From Variovorax saccharolyticus (GTDB taxonomy: Bacteria > Pseudomonadota > Gammaproteobacteria > Burkholderiales > Burkholderiaceae_C), in assembly GCF_030316765.1 (NCBI RefSeq), contig NZ_JASZYT010000001.1:1-64000 (forward strand): a stretch of DNA of 64,000 nucleotides, given 5' to 3'. A program made the translations under genes and the position numbers. This document shows positions 36,551-44,564 of this stretch, one piece after another. Every line of letters starts with the position of its first letter. Within the stretch, counting starts at the first letter, position 1. Below the pieces are notes generated by a model. The model saw only the letters and a program-made list of their open reading frames with translations. It did not search any database and had not been told where the DNA came from.

Positions 36551-38629
36551 TCAGCGCACCCGCATCCCGGGCGTCGCGCCCGGCCACGGCTCCAGCACGT
36601 GGATGCCCGGATTCGCCTTCTCGTCGGCATGGCTGGCGGCCAGCACCATGCCCTCGGAGATGCCGAACTTCATCTTGCGCGGCGCCAGGTTGGCGACCAG
36701 CACCGTGAGCTTGCCGACCAGCTGCTCGGGCTGGTAGACCGAGGCGATGCCCGAGAAGACGTTGCGCGTGCGGCCCTCGCCGGCATCCAGCGTCAGGTGC
36801 AGCAGCTTGGTCGAGCCCTCGACCTTCTGGCAGGCGACGATCCTGGCGATCCGCAGGTCGATCTTCGCGAAGTCGTCGATCGTGATGGTCGGGGCGATGC
36901 CTTCGCCGCCGGGCAGCTCGGTGGCGGCCGCGGGCGCCGCGGCGGGCTCGGGCGCTTCGAACAGCTGGTCGAGCTGCTTGGCGTCGACCCGCTGCATCAG
37001 GTGCTTGTAGTCCCTGATCTCGTGGCCCGCGCCCAGCAGCCTTGCGGCATCGGCGAACAGCAGCGGACCGCTGGCCAGGAAGGCTTCGACTTCGGCCGCC
37101 AGCGCCGGCAGCACCGGCTTCAGGTAGATCGTGAGCAGGCGGAAGGCCTCGATGCAGGTGCTGCAGACATCGTGCAGGCGCGCTTCCATCCCTTCCTTCT
37201 TGGCGAGCTCCCAGGGCTTGTTTTGGTCGACGTATTCGTTGACCTTGTCGGCCAGGCCCATGATCTCGCGCAGGGCGCGGGCGTAGTCGCGGCCATCGTA
37301 GAGCGCCTGCATCGGCGCCGATGCGGCCTGCAGCGCGGTCAGCAGCGCCGCGCCATCGGCCGACACCGCGCCCAGCTTGCCGCCGAAGCGCTTGGCGATG
37401 AAGCCCGCCGCACGGCTGGCGATATTGATGTACTTGCCGATCAGGTCGGCGTTCACGCGCGCGATGAAGTCGTCGGGGTTGAAGTCGACGTCCTCCACCT
37501 TGGCGTTGAGCTTGGCCGCGATGTAGTAGCGCAGCCATTCGGGGTTCATGCCGATCGAAAGGTACTTGAGCGGGTCGATGCCGGTGCCGCGGCTCTTGCT
37601 CATCTTCTCGCCCGAGACCGTGATGAAGCCATGCACGTTGACCTGGCTCGGCGTCTTGCGGCCGCTGAACTGCAGCATCGCGGGCCAGAACAGCGTGTGG
37701 AAGTAGACGATGTCCTTGCCGATGAAGTGCACCTGCTCCACCGCCGGGTCGGCCACGAAGTCGTCGAAGCCCTGCGCGGTGCGCGAAGGCTCGTGCCAGT
37801 GGTTGGCCGCCTGGCCCTTGTCGAAGTGGTTCTTCAGGCTCGCGAGGTAGCCCACCGGCGCGTCGAGCCAGACGTAGAAGTACTTGCCCGGCGCATCGGG
37901 GATCTCGATGCCGAAATAGGGCGCCTCGCGCGAGATGTCCCAGTCGGCCATGCCGGCTTCGAACCACTCGCTGGCCTTCTTCGCCATCTCGGGCTGCAGC
38001 TTGCCGTCCTGCGTCCAGCTCTTGAGGAAGTCGACCACTTTCGGGTCGGACAGCTTGAAGAAGAAGTGCTCGGAGCTGCGCAGCTCGGGTGTCGCGCCCG
38101 TCAGCGTCGAGTAGGGGCTGATGAGTTCCGTCGGCGAATAGACGCTGCTGCACACCTCGCAGGCGTCGCCGTACTGGTCCTTCGCGTGGCACACCGGGCA
38201 TTCGCCCTTGATGTAGCGGTCGGGCAGGAACATCCCCTTGACCGGGTCGTAGAACTGCTCGATGGTGCGCGTGGCGATCATGCCGCCGGCCTTGAGCTTC
38301 CTGTAGATGCCCTGGGCGAGTTCGGTGTTCTCGGCGCTGTCGGTCGAGTGCCAGTTGTCGAAGCGGATGTGGAAACCGTCCAGGTATTCCTGGCGGCCGG
38401 CGGCGATCTCGCCGACGAACTGCTGCGGCGTCTTGCCGGCCTTCTCGGCCGCGATCATGATCGGCGCGCCGTGCGCGTCGTCGGCGCCGACGAAGTGCAC
38501 CATGTGTCCCTGCATGCGCTGGAAGCGCACCCAGATGTCGGCCTGGATGTATTCCATGATGTGGCCGACGTGGAACTTGCCGTTGGCGTAGGGCAGGGCG
38601 GTGGTGACGAAGATCTTGCGCTGGGACAT
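36551..38629 (-). CDS. metG: Methionine--tRNA ligase
   Basis: A 692-residue class I synthetase. The HIGH-type motif appears as [17 protein letters not shown], the KMSKS motif as [11 protein letters not shown] near 345, and the zinc knuckle as [17 protein letters not shown] near 147. A C-terminal tRNA-binding (Trbp111-like) domain covers the last 110 residues ([15 protein letters not shown]). Length is normal for the homodimeric type. It starts at ATG 38629 and is divergent from the GNAT gene. Confidence 0.97.
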   Translation of the reverse strand: MSQRKIFVTTALPYANGKFHVGHIMEYIQADIWVRFQRMQGHMVHFVGADDAHGAPIMIAAEKAGKTPQQFVGEIAAGRQEYLDGFHIRFDNWHSTDSAENTELAQGIYRKLKAGGMIATRTIEQFYDPVKGMFLPDRYIKGECPVCHAKDQYGDACEVCSSVYSPTELISPYSTLTGATPELRSSEHFFFKLSDPKVVDFLKSWTQDGKLQPEMAKKASEWFEAGMADWDISREAPYFGIEIPDAPGKYFYVWLDAPVGYLASLKNHFDKGQAANHWHEPSRTAQGFDDFVADPAVEQVHFIGKDIVYFHTLFWPAMLQFSGRKTPSQVNVHGFITVSGEKMSKSRGTGIDPLKYLSIGMNPEWLRYYIAAKLNAKVEDVDFNPDDFIARVNADLIGKYINIASRAAGFIAKRFGGKLGAVSADGAALLTALQAASAPMQALYDGRDYARALREIMGLADKVNEYVDQNKPWELAKKEGMEARLHDVCSTCIEAFRLLTIYLKPVLPALAAEVEAFLASGPLLFADAARLLGAGHEIRDYKHLMQRVDAKQLDQLFEAPEPAAAPAAATELPGGEGIAPTITIDDFAKIDLRIARIVACQKVEGSTKLLHLTLDAGEGRTRNVFSGIASVYQPEQLVGKLTVLVANLAPRKMKFGISEGMVLAASHADEKANPGIHVLEPWPGATPGMRVR

Positions 38630-38752
38630 CGCGGGGGCGCTTTCGGGGAGATGAGACGGGCTGGAACGGGTGGCGACGGGCGGCCGTGCCGGCGGGAGAA
38701 GGTGCATTTTAGGTCGCGGGGCTATAGTCGTCGGCGCAACCGGAGGCCAGCC

Positions 38753-39220
38753 GTGATCACCGCCTACGAAATCACCCTTGCGGAGGTCGCTGATGCGGCG
38801 GCGATCGCCGTGCTGTCGCGCGACGCGATCGAGACCGGCCTGTCGTGGCGCTGGACCGCGCGCCGGGTGCTCCGCAGCATCCTGGACGAGTCCACCAACG
38901 TCGCAGTGCTGCGGCGCGATGGCCAGTTGCAGGGCTTCGCGATCATGCGCTACGGCGACGAGGAAGCCCATATCTCGCTGTTCGCGGTCCGGGCGTCGCA
39001 GCGCCGCATCGGCCTCGGCTCGGCCCTGCTGGCCTGGCTGGAGGCGACGGCGCAGGTCGCCGGCATCCGGACGATCAAGCTCGAGGCCCGGGCCGGCAAC
39101 GCCGCCGCCAAATCCTTCTATCGCCGCCACGGTTTCACGGAAGCGGGCTTGAGTCCGGGCTACTACGAGGACGTGGAGGATGCGGTGCGGATGGTCAAGC
39201 GATGGGGGCCCGAGGGCTGA
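38753..39220 (+). CDS. GNAT family N-acetyltransferase
   Basis: A 155-residue acetyltransferase with the acetyl-CoA loop [16 protein letters not shown] and the following [18 protein letters not shown], as in RimI-type enzymes. The substrate is unknown. The start is GTG 38753 behind CGGAGG. Its last 58 bases overlap the 3' end of the convergent patatin gene. Confidence 0.9.
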   Translation: MITAYEITLAEVADAAAIAVLSRDAIETGLSWRWTARRVLRSILDESTNVAVLRRDGQLQGFAIMRYGDEEAHISLFAVRASQRRIGLGSALLAWLEATAQVAGIRTIKLEARAGNAAAKSFYRRHGFTEAGLSPGYYEDVEDAVRMVKRWGPEG

Positions 39221-40434
39221 TTCCAGCCGAAGAAGCCGCACACGGCCTCGCGCTGGCGCAGCGTGTCGGCCCGTCCGAGCGCCATCAGCTCGCGCGTGAA
39301 GCCGGCCTCGAACAGCAGATAGCTCGCCAGGGCCGAGCCCTTGAGGGCGGCGCTCGCCGCCGGCAGCGAGGGGGCGCCGAGCAGGCTGCGGACGGCGGCC
39401 GGCAGCGCGGCGGCATGCCGGGCGGCAATGAGGTCGATGCGCTCCGAAGGCGCCATCAGCAGCAGTTCGACCGGGCGCAGGTTCGTGGCGGCGCGCGCCT
39501 CGGGTGGAACCAGCGCCAGGGTGGCGTTGATCCGGCGCAGGCGCTCGACGTCGGAGGTCAGGGCGTCCAGGAAGATGCTCGACAGCGCATGGCCGGCGAT
39601 CTGCGCCAGGGTCGGGTCGCCGCTCAGCGCATTGGGCGCCAGGGCGTCGGGCGGCTCCTGCATTCGGCCGGCGCCGATCGCCAGGATGCGCTCGGCGCCC
39701 AGGTGGATGGCCGCGGCCAGCGGCGCCGATTGCCGCATCGAGCCGTCGCCGAAGTATTCGGAACGGCCATGCAGTTCCAGCGCCATCGCCGGAAAGACGA
39801 AGGGGATCGCGGATGAGGCCAGCAGGTGTTCGTGCCTGATCCGGACCGGTTCGCCGATGCGGGTCGAGCGCAGCCAGGGCTGCTGGGCCGGGCCGGCCTG
39901 GTAGAAGGTCACGTGCTCGCCCGAGCTGTAGCTCGACGCGGTGATCGCCAGCGCCTCGAGATGGCCTCCCGCCATCAGCCCGGGCAGCCGGTCGAGCGGC
40001 ACCAGGTTCTCGAGCAGGTGGCGCAGCGGTGTGTTGTCGAGCAGGGAGCGCAGGCCGCTGCGTCGCCAGCGGGCGATCAGCCAGCCGGCGGACAGCAGCC
40101 GCGCCCAGGGCGCATCGCTGCGCAGCGCCGTCAAGGCGTCGGCGCGGTAGATCTGCCCTGCCTCCAGCCGGGACCAGACCTGCGCGATCCGGCGGACGGT
40201 GGCGTCGAAGTCGTCGGTGCCGCAGGCCAGCGCGGCCGCGTTGATGGCGCCGGCCGAGGTGCCGGTGATGATCGGGAACGGATTGGCCTGTCCGCTCGCC
40301 CCGGCAGCGCGGCGCAGCCGGGCCAGGGCCTGGAGCACGCCGACCTGGTAGGCGGCGCGCGCACCACCGCCGGTCAGCACGAGGCCGGTGGCGGGAACGG
40401 GGGTGGAGGCATGAGGCTGAGGCGGCGACGGCAT
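39163..40434 (-). CDS. Patatin-like phospholipase
   Basis: A 423-residue patatin-domain acyl hydrolase. The oxyanion loop [12 protein letters not shown] lies near 22, the nucleophile motif GTSAG near 60, and the catalytic Asp in [10 protein letters not shown] near 217. The C-terminal half matches the usual bacterial patatin/DUF3336-less form. I chose ATG 40434; a longer frame upstream starts with unrelated basic residues. Its 3' end overlaps the GNAT gene tail to tail. Confidence 0.92.
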   Translation of the reverse strand: MPSPPQPHASTPVPATGLVLTGGGARAAYQVGVLQALARLRRAAGASGQANPFPIITGTSAGAINAAALACGTDDFDATVRRIAQVWSRLEAGQIYRADALTALRSDAPWARLLSAGWLIARWRRSGLRSLLDNTPLRHLLENLVPLDRLPGLMAGGHLEALAITASSYSSGEHVTFYQAGPAQQPWLRSTRIGEPVRIRHEHLLASSAIPFVFPAMALELHGRSEYFGDGSMRQSAPLAAAIHLGAERILAIGAGRMQEPPDALAPNALSGDPTLAQIAGHALSSIFLDALTSDVERLRRINATLALVPPEARAATNLRPVELLLMAPSERIDLIAARHAAALPAAVRSLLGAPSLPAASAALKGSALASYLLFEAGFTRELMALGRADTLRQREAVCGFFGWNQPSGPHRLTIRTASSTSS

Positions 40435-40559
40435 GGCCGGTCGAGCGTACCCGCGTTGCTGCGACAGCCGCCGAATCGACCGCGCCGGTGGGGTCAAGGA
40501 TGCACCGGCTTCGGCTTTTCGGGGGCCGCACTAGACTACCCGCCATTCAGGAGTGATCA

Positions 40560-41651
40560 ATGGCAGTTACCCAAGAGGCGCTCGCGCAGGCGCTCAAATC
40601 CGTTCTCGACCCCAATACCGGCAAGGATTTCGTCAGCACCCGGGCGCTGAAGAACGTGCAGATCCACGAGGGCGAGGTGTCTTTCGACATCGAACTGGGC
40701 TATCCGGCCAAAAGCCAGATGCCGGCCCTGCGCCGCGCGCTGGTGGCCGCGGCCAAGACCGTGGCCGGGGTCGACAACGTGTCGGTCAACATGGCGACGA
40801 AGGTCATCAGCCATGCCGTGCAGCGCGGCGTGCAGCTGATGCCGAACGTCAAGAACATCATCGCCGTGGCCTCGGGCAAGGGCGGGGTCGGCAAGAGCAC
40901 CACCGCGGCCAACCTGGCGCTGGCGCTGGCCGCCGAGGGGGCCAGCGTCGGGCTGCTCGACGCCGACATCTACGGCCCGAGCCAGCCCATGATGCTGGGC
41001 ATCCAGGGCCGTCCCGAGAGCGAGGACGGCAAGACCATGGAGCCGCTGGAGAACCACGGCGTGCAGGTGATGTCGATCGGCTTCCTGGTCGATGCCGACG
41101 AAGCCATGATCTGGCGCGGCCCGATGGCGACCCAGGCGCTGGAGCAGCTGCTGCGGCAGACCAACTGGAAGGACCTGGATTACCTGATCGTCGACATGCC
41201 GCCGGGCACGGGCGATATCCAGCTCACGCTGTCGCAGCGGGTGCCGATGACCGGCGCGGTGATCGTCACGACGCCGCAGGACATCGCGCTGCTGGACGCC
41301 CGCAAGGGCATCAAGATGTTCGAGAAGGTGGGCGTGCCGATCCTCGGCATCGTCGAGAACATGGCGGTGCACGTGTGCTCGAACTGCGGCCACGTCGAGC
41401 ACATCTTCGGCGCCGATGGCGGCCGCAAGATGGCCGAGCAATACCAGATGGACTACCTCGGAGCGCTGCCGCTGGACATCAACATCCGGCTGCAGGCCGA
41501 CAGCGGCAAGCCGACCGTGGTGGCGGACCCGGACGGCGAAGTGGCCGGCATCTACAAGGCGGTGGCCCGGCGCGTGGCGGTCGGCATCGCAGAGAAAGCC
41601 AAGGATTTCTCGGCCAAGTTCCCGACCATCACGGTCTCGAAGAACACCTGA
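40560..41651 (+). CDS. apbC: Iron-sulfur cluster carrier protein ApbC/Mrp
   Basis: A 363-residue P-loop protein that transfers Fe-S clusters to apo-proteins. An N-terminal DUF59/MIP18 domain (about 5-80) precedes the deviant Walker A GKGGVGKSTTAANLALAL near 106. The cluster-binding CxxC is CSNCGHVEHIFG. It starts at ATG 40560 and ends just before the LysR gene of the formate region. A role in supplying clusters to the Fe-S-rich dehydrogenases nearby is plausible. Confidence 0.96.
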   Translation: MAVTQEALAQALKSVLDPNTGKDFVSTRALKNVQIHEGEVSFDIELGYPAKSQMPALRRALVAAAKTVAGVDNVSVNMATKVISHAVQRGVQLMPNVKNIIAVASGKGGVGKSTTAANLALALAAEGASVGLLDADIYGPSQPMMLGIQGRPESEDGKTMEPLENHGVQVMSIGFLVDADEAMIWRGPMATQALEQLLRQTNWKDLDYLIVDMPPGTGDIQLTLSQRVPMTGAVIVTTPQDIALLDARKGIKMFEKVGVPILGIVENMAVHVCSNCGHVEHIFGADGGRKMAEQYQMDYLGALPLDINIRLQADSGKPTVVADPDGEVAGIYKAVARRVAVGIAEKAKDFSAKFPTITVSKNT

Positions 41652-41657
41652 AGCCAG

Positions 41658-42602
41658 ATGAACCTCCTGGCTTCGATGCGCTACCTCGTCGCGCTCGAGG
41701 AGCACCGCCATTTCGGCCGTGCCGCCCAGGCCTGCCACATCACGCAGCCGGCCTTGTCGAATGCGCTGCGCGCGCTCGAGACGGAGTTCGGCGTGGTGGT
41801 GGTCAAGCGCGGCCGCACCTATGCCGGGCTCACGCACGAAGGTGAGGCCGTGCTGGCGGCCGCGCACCGCATGCTGCGCGAGAACGAGCTGTTGCAGCAG
41901 CTCCTGAAGAGCGAGGAGGGGTATCCGCGCGGCAGCCTGCGCATGGCGGCCGTGCCCACCGCGATCCCGCTGCTCGCGCGCTTCGCAGCCCAGCTGCAGG
42001 CGCGCCATCCGGGCATCGCGCCGACGGTGCTGTCGATGAGTTCGCTCGAACTCGAGACCGGCCTCGAGAACCTGTCGCTCGACATCGCGCTCGGCTACAC
42101 CGAGCGCATGCAGCCGCGGGAGGTCAAGCTCACGGCCTGGCCGCAGAGCATCGAGCACTACTTCCTGTTGCGCCGGGCCGAGGGCGGCGGCGCCGGGCCG
42201 CTGCGGATCGGGGAACCGATCGGCTGGGCCCAGGCGGCCGGGCTGCCGCTGTGCCTGCTGACGCCCGAGATGCACAACCGCTCGATCGTCGACCAGGCCT
42301 TCAAGGCGGCGGGCGCGGTGGTCGCGCCGGCCATCGAGACCAATTCGGTGCTGACCCTGGCGCTCAGCGTGCTGTCCGGGCAGGTCTGCGCGGTGCTGCC
42401 GGGCGCGATGGTGGACGCGGTCCGCGGCCAGGGCCAGCTCGAGGCGCTGCCGCTGGTTGGGCCCGAGGTGCGGACGCCGATCGGCTTCATGACGCAGACG
42501 GCGGTGCGGCCGTCGCGGGCGCTGGAGGCGGCGCTGGCGCTGCTCCAGAGCCCGGGTTGGCAGGCCGAAGTCGCGGCCCACAGCGGCGCCTTGCGCGGCT
42601 GA
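41658..42602 (+). CDS. LysR family regulator, candidate formate dehydrogenase regulator (FdsR-like)
   Basis: A 314-residue LysR-type regulator. The winged helix-turn-helix (about 4-62; HFGRAAQACHITQPALSNAL) is followed by a co-inducer-binding domain. It lies directly upstream of the NAD-dependent formate dehydrogenase genes on the same strand, as fdsR does in Cupriavidus, so it probably controls them. A 7-bp-arm dyad at 42641-42666 is the best candidate operator. The start is ATG 41658, six bases behind apbC. Confidence 0.9.
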   Translation: MNLLASMRYLVALEEHRHFGRAAQACHITQPALSNALRALETEFGVVVVKRGRTYAGLTHEGEAVLAAAHRMLRENELLQQLLKSEEGYPRGSLRMAAVPTAIPLLARFAAQLQARHPGIAPTVLSMSSLELETGLENLSLDIALGYTERMQPREVKLTAWPQSIEHYFLLRRAEGGGAGPLRIGEPIGWAQAAGLPLCLLTPEMHNRSIVDQAFKAAGAVVAPAIETNSVLTLALSVLSGQVCAVLPGAMVDAVRGQGQLEALPLVGPEVRTPIGFMTQTAVRPSRALEAALALLQSPGWQAEVAAHSGALRG

Positions 42603-42640
42603 CCCGGGAAGGCCGGCCGGTCCGGCGCTTCATTTCTTTA

Positions 42641-42666
42641 TTGAATCACTCCATGTGAGGATTCAA
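42641..42666. promoter_or_regulatory. Dyad upstream of the NAD-formate dehydrogenase operon, candidate LysR operator
   Basis: TTGAATC (42641-42647) and GATTCAA (42660-42666) are a perfect inverted repeat with a 12-base spacer. It is strikingly AT-rich against the background. It contains T-N11-A-like spacing used by LysR proteins and lies 84 bases before ATG 42750. Confidence 0.5.
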
Positions 42667-42749
42667 TTTGCCAAGCGCGCCGAAGCGACCGACAGTCGCC
42701 CAGGCTGCGGCTCCTCGCGGCCCGACACTTCCACGAGACAGCCGAGGCA

Positions 42750-44564
42750 ATGAATTACCCAGGCACCCAGAACAAGATCGAGTCCATCCCGCTGGCCACG
42801 CCCGAGCAGCTGCGCGAGCGCATCCGCCGCAAGAGCCGGCTGAAGGGTCGTCAACCCGAGGAGAACGCACTGGCCGAGGTGCTCGCGCTGATCGGCCCGC
42901 GGCCGCTGGCGGGCTACCGGCGCGACCTGCTGATCGAGCAGCTGCACCGGATCAACGACGCCCACGGCTGCCTGCGCGAGCGGCACCTGGTGGCCCTGGC
43001 GGCCCTGACCGGCATCCCGATGGCCGAGGTGTACGAGGTCGCGACCTTCTATCACCACTTCGAGGTGGTGCACGGCGACGAGCAGGCGCCCGGGCTCACG
43101 GTGCGCGTCTGCGACGGCCTGGCCTGCGAACTGGCCGGCGCGTCCTCGCTGCGGGAGCGCCTGCCGGCGTTGCTGGGCCTGGCCGGACGCGCCGATGTGC
43201 GGGTGATCGCGGCGCCGTGCCTCGGCCGCTGCGAGCAGGCGCCGGCGGTAGCGGTCCACCAGCAGGCCGTGCCGCTGGCGACCGTCGACAAGGTGCTGCA
43301 GGCGCTGGCGTCGGGGCCCGATACGGCGGCGCGGCGCCCGGCCCATTTCGCACCCGCCGAACTGGCGGAACGGAGTCTTTCGCAGCCCGACCAGCCGTTC
43401 GAGGCACTGCCGCCCTTCGCCGACTACCGCACCTACCGGGCACATGGCGGCTACGCGCTGGCGGCGAGGCTCGTCAATGGCGAGGAAGATGCCGAGGCCG
43501 TGATCCGGGCCCTGGAGGATTCGGGCCTGCGCGGCCTTGGCGGTGCGGGCTTTCCGGCCGGGCGCAAGTGGCGCATCGTGCGCGACCAGCCCGCACCGCG
43601 CGTGATGGCGATCAACATCGACGAGGGCGAGCCCGGCACCTTCAAGGACCGCAGCTTCCTCGAACGCGACCCGCACCGCTTCCTCGAAGGCCTGCTGGTG
43701 GCGGCGCAGATCGTCGGCATCGATGCCTGCTACATCTATCTGCGCGACGAATACCACGACTGCCGGGCCTTGCTCGAGGCCGAACTCGCCGCGCTGCGTG
43801 CCGACCCGCCGTGCCCGCTGCCGACCATCGAGCTGCGCCGCGGTGCCGGCGCCTACATTTGCGGCGAGGAGTCCGCGATGATCGAGAGCATCGAGGGCAA
43901 GCGGGGCGAACCGCGGATGCGGCCGCCCTACATCGCGCAGGTCGGCCTGTTCGGCCGGCCGACGCTCGAGCACAACTTCGAGACGCTCTACTGGGTGCGC
44001 GACATCGTCGAGCGCGGCCCGCAGTGGTGGAGCGGCTTCGGCCGCCACGGCCGCAAGGGGCTGCGCAGCTTCAGCGTCAGCGGGCGAGTGAAGCATCCGG
44101 GCGTCAAGCTGGCGCCCGCGGGCATCACGGTGCGCGAACTGATCGACGAATACTGCGGCGGCATGCTCGACGGCCACACGCTGCACGCCTACCTGCCGGG
44201 TGGCGCTTCGGGCGGCATCCTGCCCGCGCACATGGACGACATCCCGCTCGACTTCGACACCCTGCAGCCGCACGGCGCCTTCATCGGCTCGGCCGCCGTG
44301 ATGGTGCTGAGCCAGCACGACCGGGCGCGCGACGCGGCGCTCAACGTGATGCGCTTCTTCGCCCACGAGAGCTGCGGCCAGTGCACGCCGTGCCGCGTCG
44401 GCACCACCAAGGCGGCCGCCCTGATGCAGGCCGCCACCTGGGACAACGCGACGCTCGAGGACCTGGCCCAGGTGATGGGCGATGCGTCGATCTGCGGCCT
44501 CGGGCAGGCGGCGCCGAACCCGATCCGCAGCATCCAGAAGTACTTCCCGCAGGAAATCCAATGA
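42750..44564 (+). CDS. NAD-dependent formate dehydrogenase, fused gamma-beta subunit (FdsG-FdsB)
   Basis: A 604-residue fusion. The first part (about 30-190) is NuoE-like with 2Fe-2S cysteines in CDGLACELAG and APCLGRCEQAP. The rest is NuoF-like: the NADH/FMN motifs GLGGAGFPAGRKW and GEPGTFKDR, and the 4Fe-4S motif SCGQCTPCRVGTTK near 545. It passes electrons from the alpha subunit to NAD+ through FMN. In Cupriavidus FdsG and FdsB are separate; the fused form matches methylotroph Fdh1B. The last codon overlaps the alpha-subunit start (ATGA). Confidence 0.95.
   Translation: MNYPGTQNKIESIPLATPEQLRERIRRKSRLKGRQPEENALAEVLALIGPRPLAGYRRDLLIEQLHRINDAHGCLRERHLVALAALTGIPMAEVYEVATFYHHFEVVHGDEQAPGLTVRVCDGLACELAGASSLRERLPALLGLAGRADVRVIAAPCLGRCEQAPAVAVHQQAVPLATVDKVLQALASGPDTAARRPAHFAPAELAERSLSQPDQPFEALPPFADYRTYRAHGGYALAARLVNGEEDAEAVIRALEDSGLRGLGGAGFPAGRKWRIVRDQPAPRVMAINIDEGEPGTFKDRSFLERDPHRFLEGLLVAAQIVGIDACYIYLRDEYHDCRALLEAELAALRADPPCPLPTIELRRGAGAYICGEESAMIESIEGKRGEPRMRPPYIAQVGLFGRPTLEHNFETLYWVRDIVERGPQWWSGFGRHGRKGLRSFSVSGRVKHPGVKLAPAGITVRELIDEYCGGMLDGHTLHAYLPGGASGGILPAHMDDIPLDFDTLQPHGAFIGSAAVMVLSQHDRARDAALNVMRFFAHESCGQCTPCRVGTTKAAALMQAATWDNATLEDLAQVMGDASICGLGQAAPNPIRSIQKYFPQEIQ

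Noticed and set aside
38630-40546. Upstream extension of the metG frame to 40546
   Set aside because: The first part has low-complexity Arg/Pro/Ala content and overlaps GNAT and patatin. MetG starts clearly at [17 protein letters not shown] (38629).
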